A stretch of DNA of 64,000 bases from CAVWCQ01 sp963753545 (GCA_963753545.1 CAVWCQ010000002.1:186001-250000), one strand, 5' to 3'. Positions 28,904 through 38,835 are shown, numbered from the stretch's first letter. Program-made: numbers and translations. Notes: a model not told the origin generated them from the sequence alone.

Positions 28904-29794
28904 TTAGCCTTTGATCCCCGTGGTTCCAATACCCTCAACAAAGAAGCGTTGGAAAGCGAGGAAGAGAATAACCACAGGAATTAGGGATACAAGCGATGCC
29001 GCCATAATCAGGCCGTAATCGGAGGAGTACTGTTGGATGAACATTCGTAATCCCAACTGAATGGTCTTAATCGATTCAGAATGCAGATAGATCAGGGGTC
29101 CCATAAAATCGTTCCAAACGAAGACAGCGGAAAAAATGGTCAGCGTCGCAAGCGCAGGTTTGGATAGCGGAAGCATGATCCGAAAGTAAATTCCGTATTC
29201 ACTCATGCCATCGATGCGAGCTGCATCAAGGATCTCATTGGGAACACTGATAAAGAACTGGCGCATCAAGAAAACGCCAAATGCCGTGAAAGCCTGCAAC
29301 AAGATCAATGACAGATGTTTATCAACCAGGTCTAGTTCTCGCATTAATGTAAACTGCGGGATCATGTAGACCTGCCAGGGGATTGCAATACTTCCAAGGT
29401 AGGCAAGGAATAGAAGATTCCTGCCTCTAAATTCAAGTTTGGCAAAAGCATAAGCGGCAAAACTACTGGTAGCCACCTGAAGAAACGTGATAATAACGGT
29501 TAACTTCAGCGAATTTTTAAAGAATGTCAGGAAGGGAATCCGAGTCCATATTGTCTGGTAGTTGCTCCACTGGGGGTCCTGGGGAATCCACTCGATTGGG
29601 AAACGGAAAACATCTTTGTCCATCTTGAGTGAAGCGGAAAGCATCCAGATGAAAGGTAATAGCATGATGATCGCCAGCATGATCAAGAGAGCATAGGTGA
29701 GTGCAAGGTTGAGAATTTTGCCACTTCTCAATCTGGATTGCGCGGAGAGAATGCTGCTTCTATTCGAGGTGATGCGTGTTGATAGTGGGTTCAT
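28904..29794 (-). CDS. Carbohydrate ABC importer permease (MalG type)
   Basis: An inner-membrane permease with 6 TM helices and the EAA-loop sequence NEILDAARIDGMSEYGIYFRIMLPLSKP, the contact site for the ATPase. ATG 29794 (MNPLSTRITSN) is preferred to the earlier in-frame ATG 29827, which would overlap the upstream permease. It works with the adjacent MalF-type permease and binding protein. No ATPase gene is present, so a shared MsmK/MalK-type ATPase elsewhere is presumed. The imported sugar is probably a uronate-containing oligosaccharide, judging from the downstream hydrolases. Confidence 0.88.
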   Translation of the reverse strand: MNPLSTRITSNRSSILSAQSRLRSGKILNLALTYALLIMLAIIMLLPFIWMLSASLKMDKDVFRFPIEWIPQDPQWSNYQTIWTRIPFLTFFKNSLKLTVIITFLQVATSSFAAYAFAKLEFRGRNLLFLAYLGSIAIPWQVYMIPQFTLMRELDLVDKHLSLILLQAFTAFGVFLMRQFFISVPNEILDAARIDGMSEYGIYFRIMLPLSKPALATLTIFSAVFVWNDFMGPLIYLHSESIKTIQLGLRMFIQQYSSDYGLIMAASLVSLIPVVILFLAFQRFFVEGIGTTGIKG

Positions 29795-29807
29795 CTCCGG
29801 TCTCTCT

Positions 29808-30740
29808 TTACACCTGTGAATATTCAACCCAACGTTTTTCCATATAGAATTGAATGATGGTGATCATCATTACTAAGGCAAACAACACCATAGCTATTGC
29901 ACTGGAGTACCCAAATTTAAATTGCCTGAATGCTGTGTTATAAGTGTGAATGACCAACACGTTCGTGGCGCGTCCTGGCCCACCGTTTGTCATGACCAGG
30001 ATCAAGTCGAAGACCTTAAAGGATGAGATGGTGAGCATAATGCTGATGAAAAAAGTTGCAGGGGTCAGCATCGGTGCCGTGACATAGCGAAATTTTTGCC
30101 AGGCGTTCGCCCCATCTATCTCGGCTGCTTCATAAAGGATTGCCGGAATACCTTGAAGCGCAGCGAGGTAGATAAGCATGTAATATCCCATCCCCCTCCA
30201 AACGCTTGCCATGACGACAGTGGGCATCGCCCAATCTATCGATGCAGACCATCGGGGAGGATTCTGCACGCCCAGTGTCCTCAGCAGCTCGTTGACTGGA
30301 CCTGCTGATGGGAAAAAGAGCATATTCCAAACAACGGCAACTGCGACTAGCGATGCGACATAGGGGAAAAAGTAGATAGTACGAAAGATATTTCTGCCCC
30401 GGATGGGTTGGTTGAGCAGTACCGCCAGCCCCAGCGAGCAAACCATCGTCAGTGGCACGGTTCCGAGAACGTACCACAGCGTATTATGCAGGGCGATGTT
30501 GAAGGTTTTATCTTCTGACAATCTTCTAAAGTTGTCCAGACCTACCCAGGTGATCTCGTTCGCGCCATCCCATTTCGTGAAGGCCAGCCCAAATGAGAAG
30601 GCTATCGGTACGAGGGTAAATATGGCGAAGCCAAGCAAATTGGGGAGAATGAAGGAGTAAGCAATCAGGTTTTTGCTGATCTGCCTTCTCCTCTTGCTAG
30701 GATTGGTGGCCTTCATGCTTAGTTTTAGGGTTTCTATCAT
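29808..30740 (-). CDS. Carbohydrate ABC importer permease (MalF type)
   Basis: A 310-residue permease with about 6 TM helices after a basic N-terminal tail (KATNPSKRRRQISKN). The EAA loop is PAILYEAAEIDGANAWQKFRYVTAPML, and the typical FDLILVMTNGGPGRATNVLVIHTYNTAF follows. It pairs with the MalG-type permease encoded immediately downstream. A 95-base gap with a strong stem-loop separates it from the binding-protein gene upstream. Confidence 0.9.
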   Translation of the reverse strand: MIETLKLSMKATNPSKRRRQISKNLIAYSFILPNLLGFAIFTLVPIAFSFGLAFTKWDGANEITWVGLDNFRRLSEDKTFNIALHNTLWYVLGTVPLTMVCSLGLAVLLNQPIRGRNIFRTIYFFPYVASLVAVAVVWNMLFFPSAGPVNELLRTLGVQNPPRWSASIDWAMPTVVMASVWRGMGYYMLIYLAALQGIPAILYEAAEIDGANAWQKFRYVTAPMLTPATFFISIMLTISSFKVFDLILVMTNGGPGRATNVLVIHTYNTAFRQFKFGYSSAIAMVLFALVMMITIIQFYMEKRWVEYSQV

Positions 30741-30791
30741 GATTTTTTCCCTGCCGCTTTAACATCGCCGCTTACGCCTGGACATTGGTGC

Positions 30792-30821
30792 AGGGATACC
30801 CTCAATGACGAGGGCATCCCT
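30792..30821 (-). promoter_or_regulatory. Stem-loop between binding-protein and permease genes
   Basis: The arms 30792-30803 and 30810-30821 form a 12-bp stem with one G-U pair and a 6-nt loop. It follows the binding-protein stop by about 15 bases. Such hairpins commonly protect the upstream mRNA and let the binding protein be made in excess over the permeases. No T-run follows. Confidence 0.55.
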
Positions 30822-30836
30822 AGAGACTGCTCAGCG

Positions 30837-32120
30837 TTAGTCTAAGACCTCATTGATACGGTCAGTCATCTCATTAAGGCCTTCGTCCACAGACATAGAA
30901 TTGGTCATGATCAAGTCGTGCTCTTCGTTCAGAATCTGTTCAATCTCGCCAACCTGGGGATGCATGGGGAGTTCAAGACGAACGGTTGTGGTCTTCAACG
31001 CTTCATTTGCTTCAGCAGGCATGCCAGCGAGACCAGCAAAGACTTCCAGTACCTCGGGGGTGCGAAGCGCGGGTAGATTGCCTGTTGCTGCCAGAACCTT
31101 AGCGCCCTCTTCGCCGCTATAGAACTTGATGAAGTCCCAGGCAGCATCCTTGTGATCTGACTTTTCATTGATCGCCAGAGATGTTAGAGTGCCAGCAGTT
31201 GTTCCAGCGGCTACTCCGTCTGGATGCGGATAGGATGCTACGCCCCAGTTGAAGTCATATACACCGCTGGCCTGATCCCCAATCAGTCTTCCGATGAACC
31301 AGGATCCCATCGGGAGCATCGCTACCTGTCCGTTTTCAAAGGGGCCAGAGTAGTGGATATTTCCGGCTCTCAACTCACCATAGTCCATGATGATGCCGTC
31401 TTTCTGCATCTTTGTGACCATGTCATACATGGGAGCCATGAAACTATAGTCATTGGAGATGATGGTATTCTGACCGTCTTGCACGGTACCCAACTCAACA
31501 GCCGAACGCCATACATGGAAATGCGCACCATAAATCTTGTCCGCACCGCTTCCGCTCGTTAACTGGCGCGCGAGGGTATCGAATTCTGCCCAGGTCATGT
31601 CATTGGTTGGGTAGGCGAGACCGGCAGCATCAAAGATATCCTTGTTGTAGTAAAGAATCCAGATGTCGCTGCGGAATGGAAGCCCGTAGATCGATCCCTC
31701 GTAGGTCAATTCTTCAGCGGCACCGCTGTAAACACTCAGGTCGAGCGCATCGGCTGCGATGTAATCGTTCAGCGGGATAATCTGCCCACGAGTTAACATC
31801 GCTGAATAGCCGGGAATATCTTTAACAGTAATGATATCCGTGTCATCGCCACCTGAGAGCCGGATATTCATTGTGTCCTGATATTCAGCTGAAGGGATGT
31901 CTATAAGCTCAATTTTGACATTCGGATTTGCCTCTTCATAGGCATCAACCACTGCTTGCCAATAGGGTGTGGTGGCAACATCCCATGCTGTCATTGTGAG
32001 GGTAATGGGATCATCCTGGGCCGAGACCCCGGTGTAAGTCAGGCCCCCACTTATAGCGCATAACACAGCGAGCAGCGCGACAAGAAATTTCATAGCGCGG
32101 CGATTTAACCACTTATTCAT
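30837..32120 (-). CDS. ABC sugar-binding protein
   Basis: A 427-residue family 1 extracellular solute-binding protein with a Sec signal (FLVALLAVLCAISGGLTYTGVSAQ). The mature part shows typical segments: ITLTMTAWDVATTPYWQAVVDAYEEANP, GLPFRSDIWILYYNKDIFDAAGL and GQVAMLPMGSWF. There is no lipobox Cys, so it is free or held by other means. AAGGAGT precedes ATG 32120. It captures an oligosaccharide outside the membrane for the two permeases. It follows the LacI-type regulator in the same direction. Confidence 0.9.
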   Translation of the reverse strand: MNKWLNRRAMKFLVALLAVLCAISGGLTYTGVSAQDDPITLTMTAWDVATTPYWQAVVDAYEEANPNVKIELIDIPSAEYQDTMNIRLSGGDDTDIITVKDIPGYSAMLTRGQIIPLNDYIAADALDLSVYSGAAEELTYEGSIYGLPFRSDIWILYYNKDIFDAAGLAYPTNDMTWAEFDTLARQLTSGSGADKIYGAHFHVWRSAVELGTVQDGQNTIISNDYSFMAPMYDMVTKMQKDGIIMDYGELRAGNIHYSGPFENGQVAMLPMGSWFIGRLIGDQASGVYDFNWGVASYPHPDGVAAGTTAGTLTSLAINEKSDHKDAAWDFIKFYSGEEGAKVLAATGNLPALRTPEVLEVFAGLAGMPAEANEALKTTTVRLELPMHPQVGEIEQILNEEHDLIMTNSMSVDEGLNEMTDRINEVLD

Positions 32121-32225
32121 TTTTGTTACTCCTTATACAGCTATAAAATTAGAGTAGCGATTGGAACGTGCGAGCGTATACTCAAGGTTTTCCAGGACAT
32201 ACCTCCTTGTCTCCATAGCGTTTTT

Positions 32226-32258
32226 GGGAAAGTGCGTCGGCCTAGGGCGCACTTTCCC
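32226..32258 (-). terminator. 11-bp hairpin at the end of the LacI-type gene
   Basis: GGGAAAGTGCG (32226-32236) pairs with CGCACTTTCCC (32248-32258) across an 11-nt loop. On the minus strand the hairpin overlaps the last codons of the regulator and is followed by A-rich, not T-rich, sequence. It may still separate regulator and transporter transcripts. Confidence 0.4.
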
Positions 32259-33258
32259 GAATAATTAATCTTTGTTCAATCGTGATTGTTTCGTGCCTAT
32301 GCTGGCCGCCAATACGTTCGAGTAACATATTGACCGCTAACGCGCCGACTTCTTGTTTCGGTGTTTGTAGGGTAGTCAGGCTTGGTTGGACAAGCGTGGC
32401 AAGTTGAATATCGTCACATCCAGTAACAGCGATATCGTCTGGTACGCGAATACCCAGTTCAGTGCAGGCTCGAATAGCGCCTGCAGCAACCTGATCATTA
32501 AAACACACCAGACCATCGATTTCGGAAAGAAAATGCCTTAGCGTTTTAACGGCTTCATATCCACCGATCAGGTTGGCCCGTTGACAGGCTGTGTGCAAGG
32601 CCGGATTTGATGTATAACCCGCCAATTGAAGTGCATTCATAAATCCGTGATAACGTTCAGTGCTTACCCGCGCGTCTGTTGGGCCACCTAAATAGGTCAG
32701 ATGACAGCGGCCAGTCGAAATTAAATGGTCGACCGCCAGTTTCATTCCCCCTGCATCATCGGTTTCTATTGCCCCCGCAAGTTCACGCCATGCGATACCC
32801 TGACCGTTGACAACGACCACATTCTGAAACTGCTCCATCAACGGTACGAGTTTTACCTCGGGTAAACGAGGGGAACAGACCACGATGCCATCGGCCTGAA
32901 TATCCTCCAAAAAGAGGAACATTCCCTCTTCCCGATCCCAATCACCCTCTGTATTGCAGAGGAGAATTTTGTAATCATTTTCCCAGGCAGTATTCTCTGC
33001 GCCGCGCGCAATCTCGGTAAAAAACTCATAGGAAATGCTGGGAACAATGAGGCCCAGAAGAAATGTTCGGTCAGTGGCAAGGCCACGTGCTATACGACTA
33101 CGCCGGTAGCCAAGATGCTCGACAGCTTTCAATACTTTTTCGCGTGTCTCAGTGCTGATCTCGCCTTTGTTGTTTATCACGCGCGAAACCGTTGTTTTGG
33201 TAACACCAGCATGGGTGGCGACATCTGCTATCGTTACGCGTTTGGTAAATCGGGGCAT
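32242..33258 (-). CDS. LacI-family transcriptional regulator
   Basis: A 338-residue regulator. The HTH is at residues 8-27 (TIADVATHAGVTKTTVSRVIN), the hinge helix includes SRIARGLATDRT, and a sugar-binding periplasmic-type domain ends with TTLQTPKQEVGALAVNMLLERI. It should bind an inducer related to the imported oligosaccharide and repress the transporter/GH2/GH88/lyase operon downstream. GAGGAC precedes ATG 33258. A 34-bp perfect palindrome 61 bases upstream is a likely self-operator. Confidence 0.92.
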   Translation of the reverse strand: MPRFTKRVTIADVATHAGVTKTTVSRVINNKGEISTETREKVLKAVEHLGYRRSRIARGLATDRTFLLGLIVPSISYEFFTEIARGAENTAWENDYKILLCNTEGDWDREEGMFLFLEDIQADGIVVCSPRLPEVKLVPLMEQFQNVVVVNGQGIAWRELAGAIETDDAGGMKLAVDHLISTGRCHLTYLGGPTDARVSTERYHGFMNALQLAGYTSNPALHTACQRANLIGGYEAVKTLRHFLSEIDGLVCFNDQVAAGAIRACTELGIRVPDDIAVTGCDDIQLATLVQPSLTTLQTPKQEVGALAVNMLLERIGGQHRHETITIEQRLIIRESAP

Positions 33259-33319
33259 CTAGCTGTCCTCTAAATTAAATTTGTCAAATAAGTGGATCAT
33301 TACCAGAACGGCGAGATAA

Positions 33320-33353
33320 GTGATGTTACCGGTTGCGCAACCGGTAACATCAC
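33320..33353. promoter_or_regulatory. 34-bp perfect palindrome, candidate LacI-type operator
   Basis: The half-site GTGATGTTACCGGTTGC is followed directly by its perfect reverse complement. The core TTGCGCAA has the central CG symmetry of LacI-family operators. It lies 62-95 bases upstream of the LacI-type gene start. As DNA it is a candidate operator; as RNA it would form a long hairpin. No second copy was found in the window by eye. Confidence 0.65.
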
Positions 33354-33498
33354 AATATCACGAATTAAATGGAAGAGTCAAGCAGGAAAGACGAGGTTTA
33401 CGAAACCTCTGGCTAAGTCAGAAAAACGTCCACAGAGGAAACGGGGTAGAAGCCCTCGTAGTATTGCGCGTCCGCATCAAGGCCCGGAGCCGCGATTT

Positions 33499-35393
33499 TT
33501 ATGTGGAGTTTGCGCGAGGAATCCAGACGCGCATCGCATTCGCACCTCGATTGCCCCAGGCGTAATAAGGTACGGCTGTTAACGGCACTGGTCTACTGAG
33601 CAGACTATGAGGTCTGTTCAGGCGTTGATAAAGGTGATCCTGCCAGCCTCCCGCTTCCAGGACATACCCGGAGGATTGGATCACCATCAGGCCTTCCGAT
33701 AACAGGTCATTACGCCAAACAACCTGAAGTGGAGATGTTTCATCCAGTCGAACGTCCATCAGGTCAATATCGGCACAATCGCTAAACTCCAAACAATACA
33801 CGATCGGACCCCGTTGAATGGCAACACTATCACGAATTGCATCGACACGTGGATGAGCTTCGATCAGACCCGCTTCAATGGATAACACCAGTTCAACCAG
33901 GTCACCCGGCTGCCACGCTCGTTCCAGCACCAGATATCCTGCTTCGATCGTGGGCGTCTCAACAGGGGTTCCATTGATCGTGGCGGTAACGTTTGGGCTC
34001 CAGCCAGGAACGCGGAGACGTAGCTGCCAGGGCGAACCATCGGTTTTCTGAATGGCAAGCTTCACCTGCCCCTGCCAGGGATAATCGGTTTGGATAGCCA
34101 TGATCACGGACTGCTTTGCGATTCGCTCGGTGTTAATCGTGGCTGTGTTATACAGATGGACCTGCAAACCGCTGTCATCATAAGTCACAAAATACTGTGC
34201 CAGCGACGCCAGCAAACGCATAATATTGGGAGGGCAGCAAGCGACCTGCTGCCATTCCCGGCGCGCATAATCGCCCCGACTGAGCAAAGGGTTCATGTAG
34301 AAAAAATGCTTACCATCCAATGCCAACCCGCTCAACACACCGTTGTAGAGAGTCTGCTCTATCAGATCGGCAAAGCGTCTTTCGCCGGTAACCAACAACA
34401 TGCGCCAGTTCCACATGATGCTCCCGATAGCCGCGCAAGTCTCACAATAGCATCGATCAGGTGGAAGCTCATAAAGTCACCAAATGCTTCCCCCTCGTAG
34501 CGCGATCCCAGGCCGCCCGTGAGGAAGAGCTTGCCAGCAATCAGGTCGTGCCACTGCCGATCAAGCGCTGCGAATAAGGCCTCTTCTCCAGTTTCCAGGT
34601 AAAGGTCCGTGACGCCCGCGTTGAGATACATGGCCCGGACCGCGTGCCCTTCTATGACATCTGCCTCTCGCACAGGAACACGATCCTGGTGATATTCGGA
34701 CTTCATCCAGCCCATACCACGCATAACACCTTTGCCGCGTTGATCAATAAAGAATTTGGCGAGATCGAGATAAGTAGACTTACCTGTCACGCGATATAAT
34801 TCCACTAAAGCCATTTCGATTTCCGGATGTCCGCAAGCGCCTTGGAGCTTATCTGGGCCGAAGGTAGCAGCGATTAGATCGGCAAAGCGGGTAGCTATCT
34901 CAAGCAGCTTCGTCGTATGGGTTGCGCGGAAATAAGCGGCTGTGGCCTGGAAGAGATGGCCCGCACAATAAAGTTCGTGGCCAAAATCCAGGTCGGCCCA
35001 GCGACCATCAGTACTGGCAACCTGAACATAGGAATTGAGATAGCCGTCGGCTTGTTGGGCTGACGCGATGAGGTCAATCACCTCGTCGGCCTGTTTCTGC
35101 AAAGCAGGATTGGGGTTGTTGTGTAGTTCGTAACCAACTGCTTCCAACCATTTATAAATATCTGAGTCCTGAAACACCATACCGCGATACTCACCCTCGA
35201 TCAGACCTGCCGCCAAGCGGAGGTTATCGAAGTTGCCGGCTTGTTCAAGCATCTGATACCCATGTTGCAGCGTAATATGGCGATTGAGATTTTGCCAGCT
35301 TGACCAGAAACCACCCGTCAGAGAAATGGACTCCAGCGGAAGCATGCGCCACCGCGCAAAAGGAGAATCTTTTAACACCGAGCTATTGCGCAT
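33499..35393 (-). CDS. GH127 beta-L-arabinofuranosidase-like enzyme, frameshifted
   Basis: ATG 35393 (MRNSSVLKDSPFARWRML) has GGAG upstream. The protein, about 630 residues, matches GH127 (DUF1680): GGFWSSWQNLNRHITLQHGYQMLE, FGHELYCAGHL and GGLGSRYEGEAFGD. Near 34478 one T is missing (GACTTTATGAG on the minus strand). In the other frame the sequence continues YELPPDRCYCETCAAIGSIMWNWRM. This restores the zinc-site Glu and Cys (CETC), and ACCPPNIMR supplies the Cys pair holding the nucleophile. All catalytic residues survive, which favours a sequencing indel. It would release L-arabinofuranose from imported oligosaccharides. Confidence 0.85.
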
Positions 35394-35476
35394 TACACAC
35401 TCCGTTTAAGTTACAGACAGTAAAATTGATCTATCATTTTAACGTGTAAAAACCTGTCCTACGCCCGCGCTACATG

Positions 35477-36343
35477 TTACTTGATAGCTCCGCCAGTCAG
35501 GCCACGCACGATTGATTTTTGTGAGAGCAGAATCAAAATCACAACTGGAACAATCATGGTTACGCCGACAGCCATGATCAACTCCCAGGGTTTCCCCCAC
35601 GGTGAATATCCAGCATAAACTTCCGTAATGGATACGCTGAGAGTTTTAGAGGCTGGCGACACCGAGAAGGACAGCGGATATAACAGGTTGTTCCATGCAT
35701 TGATAAAATTAATCAGCCCCATTGTCACTAAACCCGGCGTTGTAACCGGCAGTACGATTCGCCAGAGTATTCGAGGCAGCGATGCCCCATCGATTTTCGC
35801 CGCTTCTTCGACCTCGTAAGGTACCTGTTTGATGAACGAGACGAGGACCCAGACTGTAAAAGGGGTTAGCGTACTGCTCAGAACCAGGGTCAGGCCAGGG
35901 ATCGTATCCAGAAGGTGAAATTTGGACAAGATGTGATACATGGGCACGATCGTGCCGACGTCGGGTAGGGCCATTGACAAAACCAGGATCCATAAGAGAA
36001 TCCCGCTGCCACGAACATGAACGCGAGCAAAGCCATACGCCGCCAGAAAACTAACGAATAAGGTAAGGGCAGTTGTCTCTACCGCAAAGAGGATCGAATT
36101 GCGGGTATATTCATAAAAGGGAACCTGATCAACCAGGGTTCTGAAATTTCGTAAGGTTGGCGATGGCGCGTAGTCCAGGGGGATTTTATGCAGATCAACC
36201 TGAGTGGAGATCGATGATCTGACCATCCAATAGACTGGAAGTAAAACAATGAGCGTGAATAAAATAAACGATGCATAAACGCCAACCGAGCTCAATTTCG
36301 GCGAAAAACTTCGCTGGTTATTCTTTGTCTGTAGTGCAACCAT
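35477..36343 (-). CDS. Carbohydrate ABC importer permease (MalG type)
   Basis: A 288-residue permease with 6 TM helices. The EAA loop reads PYEVEEAAKIDGASLPRILWRIVLPVTTPGL. It is the last transporter gene before GH127, after the MalF-type gene with a 12-base gap. Together with the Tat-exported binding protein it probably imports arabinose-containing oligosaccharides. No dedicated ATPase is encoded. Confidence 0.9.
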   Translation of the reverse strand: MVALQTKNNQRSFSPKLSSVGVYASFILFTLIVLLPVYWMVRSSISTQVDLHKIPLDYAPSPTLRNFRTLVDQVPFYEYTRNSILFAVETTALTLFVSFLAAYGFARVHVRGSGILLWILVLSMALPDVGTIVPMYHILSKFHLLDTIPGLTLVLSSTLTPFTVWVLVSFIKQVPYEVEEAAKIDGASLPRILWRIVLPVTTPGLVTMGLINFINAWNNLLYPLSFSVSPASKTLSVSITEVYAGYSPWGKPWELIMAVGVTMIVPVVILILLSQKSIVRGLTGGAIK

Positions 36344-36355
36344 AATGTTAGTCCC

Positions 36356-37297
36356 TTAATAGGTGATATCAGCGCGCCGATACAGCCCAAGCCCAACAAC
36401 CCCAACGATACCGACGAAGATCAGCAGAACGACACTGATCGCTGAGGCAAAACCAAATTTGAAGAAAAGAATACCTTCGCGGAATACTTGTAGGGCCAAA
36501 ACCGAGGTCGCCACGCCTGGGCCACCGGAGGTCAGACCGTAGACCAGGTCGAAGCCTGAGAGTGACCATACGATCCGGAACAACCCCATCGTAATGACAA
36601 GAGGCATGACCAATGGGAGCGTAATGCGAAAGAAGCGCTGTAAGCCATTTGCGCCATCCATTTTGGCTGCTTCATAAAGATCAAGGGGAACGCCCTGCAT
36701 ACCGGCTAAAAACACAATCGCCATGAAGGGTGCATCTTTCCAGACGTGCACTAAAATCACTGCGATCTTAGCAAGTGTTGGATCGATAAAAATGACCATA
36801 TCGTTCCCGGTCAAACTGTGAAACCAGTTTGGAATTAGCCCGAACTGATCATCGAGAAACCAGCGAAAAGCATAGCCAGCTACAATCGTTGGAATGGCCC
36901 ACGGGATTAGATTGATGGTACGAGCGAAAGTTCTTCCCTTAAAATTAGCGTTTAGTAACTGCGCAATCAATAATCCTACTACCAATTCGAGTATCGTCGA
37001 AGCCAATACGTAGAGAATAGTGAAGGATAAGGCCCCCTGGACGCCATAATTGGTGGTCATCCGGTCATAATTTTTAAAGCCAATGTTGCTGTTGGTTCCT
37101 TTAAGAAGATTATAGTTTGTGAAGCTATACAAGATCGTTTGCGCAATCGGGTAAGCCGCAGTTGCAAACCGAAGCAAAAAAGCGGGTGACACCAATATCA
37201 CAAACAGCATATATCGCCGCCAAACCGATCTGGAAGGGAAGGATAACCTGTGTTTCACAAGAACTGCGGCATCACGTGTGATCGGTGTCTTTTGCAT
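36356..37297 (-). CDS. Carbohydrate ABC importer permease (MalF type)
   Basis: A 313-residue permease with about 6 TM helices. The EAA loop is PLDLYEAAKMDGANGLQRFFRITLPLVMPLV, and FDLVYGLTSGGPGVATSVLALQVFREGIL is typical. GGAG lies before ATG 37297. It pairs with the following MalG-type gene. Confidence 0.9.
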   Translation of the reverse strand: MQKTPITRDAAVLVKHRLSFPSRSVWRRYMLFVILVSPAFLLRFATAAYPIAQTILYSFTNYNLLKGTNSNIGFKNYDRMTTNYGVQGALSFTILYVLASTILELVVGLLIAQLLNANFKGRTFARTINLIPWAIPTIVAGYAFRWFLDDQFGLIPNWFHSLTGNDMVIFIDPTLAKIAVILVHVWKDAPFMAIVFLAGMQGVPLDLYEAAKMDGANGLQRFFRITLPLVMPLVITMGLFRIVWSLSGFDLVYGLTSGGPGVATSVLALQVFREGILFFKFGFASAISVVLLIFVGIVGVVGLGLYRRADITY

Positions 37298-37349
37298 GTG
37301 AAATCTCCATGCTTTCCTGCGGCGATAGGTCAGTAAAGGTTGTCTGGAT

Positions 37350-37387
37350 CGGTTGCCTGGACGGGTTTAGGCCCAACCAGGCAACCG
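37350..37387 (-). promoter_or_regulatory. Stem-loop between binding-protein and permease genes
   Basis: CGGTTGCCTGG (37350-37360) pairs perfectly with CCAGGCAACCG (37377-37387), with GGG/CCC pairing inside the loop. It sits 20 bases after the binding-protein stop. As at 30792, it probably stabilises the upstream message and lowers permease expression. Confidence 0.55.
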
Positions 37388-37406
37388 ATGTCGTGGCTAA
37401 TTCCGA

Positions 37407-38744
37407 TTACTCTTCTTCCAGGTCTTTCAGTTGTTCTCTGGTCTGTGTCATTGCATCACTGAGACTGAGTTGATTGGTAAGATAAGCCGAGGCAGTATCT
37501 TCAAGAATCGTCAGCGCTTCCACAAAGTTGGGGTGGAAAGGACGGACGCCAATAACACCCGCATCGGTATACATCTTCATCTGCTTAACAAGCCAGTTGT
37601 CCTGGGGAGCCTGCGCCAGAACGGATTTGCGGGCGTTTAAGAACCAGAAGCCGACCTTCATGGCCTCCACCGCTACATCTGTGGAGACGAGGAACGACAA
37701 GAGTTCCTTGGCTTCTTCCAGATTAGGAGATGTCCGGATGATGCCAAAGCCCCAGGCCGCCGGATATGTGGAACCTGCTGCACCACCCGGTCCGACTGGC
37801 GGTAAGGCAACGGCTACCTTATCTTCGTTGAACCATGCCTCATTGTCCGCGCTGCGAGCTACATCGCCAAAGAACGGCCACTGCCGCATGAAGGCTACCT
37901 TGTCAGCAACATAGTCGCCATTCTGCTGGTTATAGTCCTTTTGCAGAGAGGCTGGATTGAGGGCATTATTCGTATACATGAGATCGTAGATGTATTTTAG
38001 GGCAGTCTCATATTCGTCCCCTACGTCAAAGGGGTTTCCGCCTGCCTGAAGGGTAATCCAGGCCAGATAAACGTTTAAGAACGCCCCCTTAATCAGCCCA
38101 TCTTCTGTGGCCCACACACCATCATCTTGATTGGTGAAGACTTCACCCATGGCCTTGACGTCATCCCAGGTTTGCGGAACAGCAACGCCTTTTTCGTCAA
38201 ACCAGTCTTTCCGGTACCACCAGTAGGGCATTTCCCAGTTGTGGATCACGCGGAACGTTTCGCCGTTATAGGTGCTCCAGGTCTTGCTGTAAGCCAGCAT
38301 TTCCGGCGAAAAATCATCCCAAAGATCAGCGGGCAGAATATCGTCCAGACCAATGACATAATTGGCCTGCGATAACGAGGTAGTCAGCTCGTCTTCAAAA
38401 TCGATCACATCGTACGGGCTGGTGTTGGCCTGAACCGCTCCTACGATACGGGTAAGTTCCGTTTCCTTCGTATCTGTTCTCAGCACGATCTCGACGTCGA
38501 TGCCCGTTTGTCCAGTAAAGTCGGTTTTTTCCAGAAGGTCCCGCATATTCTGCTCGGCCCAACCGCCAACCGCAATTCTGACGTTTCTAGCACGGCGAAG
38601 GTGGGGAACACCAAAGGCTGGACCAGTCGCCTTTGCTGCTGCGGAGCCAAGGCCAGGAGCAACAGAGGCAAGCGCTGCACCAGTGGCCGCAGTTCCGGCG
38701 AGTTTGAGGAACTTACGTCGTGACACTTTTTGTGAGGTAGACAT
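37407..38744 (-). CDS. Tat-exported ABC sugar-binding protein
   Basis: A 445-residue family 1 solute-binding protein. The N-terminus SRRKFLKLAGTAATGAALASV carries a twin-arginine signal, so it should be exported folded through Tat, unlike the other two binding proteins here. Typical segments are PYWWYRKDWFDEKGVAVPQTWDDVKAMG and PAAWGFGIIRTSPN. AAGGAGA precedes ATG 38744. It would bind an arabinoside or a related oligosaccharide, judging from the GH127 gene downstream. Confidence 0.9.
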   Translation of the reverse strand: MSTSQKVSRRKFLKLAGTAATGAALASVAPGLGSAAAKATGPAFGVPHLRRARNVRIAVGGWAEQNMRDLLEKTDFTGQTGIDVEIVLRTDTKETELTRIVGAVQANTSPYDVIDFEDELTTSLSQANYVIGLDDILPADLWDDFSPEMLAYSKTWSTYNGETFRVIHNWEMPYWWYRKDWFDEKGVAVPQTWDDVKAMGEVFTNQDDGVWATEDGLIKGAFLNVYLAWITLQAGGNPFDVGDEYETALKYIYDLMYTNNALNPASLQKDYNQQNGDYVADKVAFMRQWPFFGDVARSADNEAWFNEDKVAVALPPVGPGGAAGSTYPAAWGFGIIRTSPNLEEAKELLSFLVSTDVAVEAMKVGFWFLNARKSVLAQAPQDNWLVKQMKMYTDAGVIGVRPFHPNFVEALTILEDTASAYLTNQLSLSDAMTQTREQLKDLEEE

Positions 38745-38789
38745 TAATTTTCTCTCCTTGACTAGTTCTCTATTGAATTGTGGGGCCAG

Positions 38790-38809
38790 GCTGATCCAAT
38801 TGGATCAGC
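38790..38809. promoter_or_regulatory. 20-bp perfect palindrome, candidate operator of the arabinoside transporter
   Basis: GCTGATCCAATTGGATCAGC is its own reverse complement and ends 46 bases before the binding-protein start. It overlaps a weak promoter-like arrangement on the minus strand (TTGGAT within the palindrome, TTCAAT about 16 bases on). It differs from the operators near the LacI gene at 40110, so a second regulator may act here. Confidence 0.55.
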
Positions 38810-38835
38810 ACCGTGAAATAGCAACGTTAAACTAG

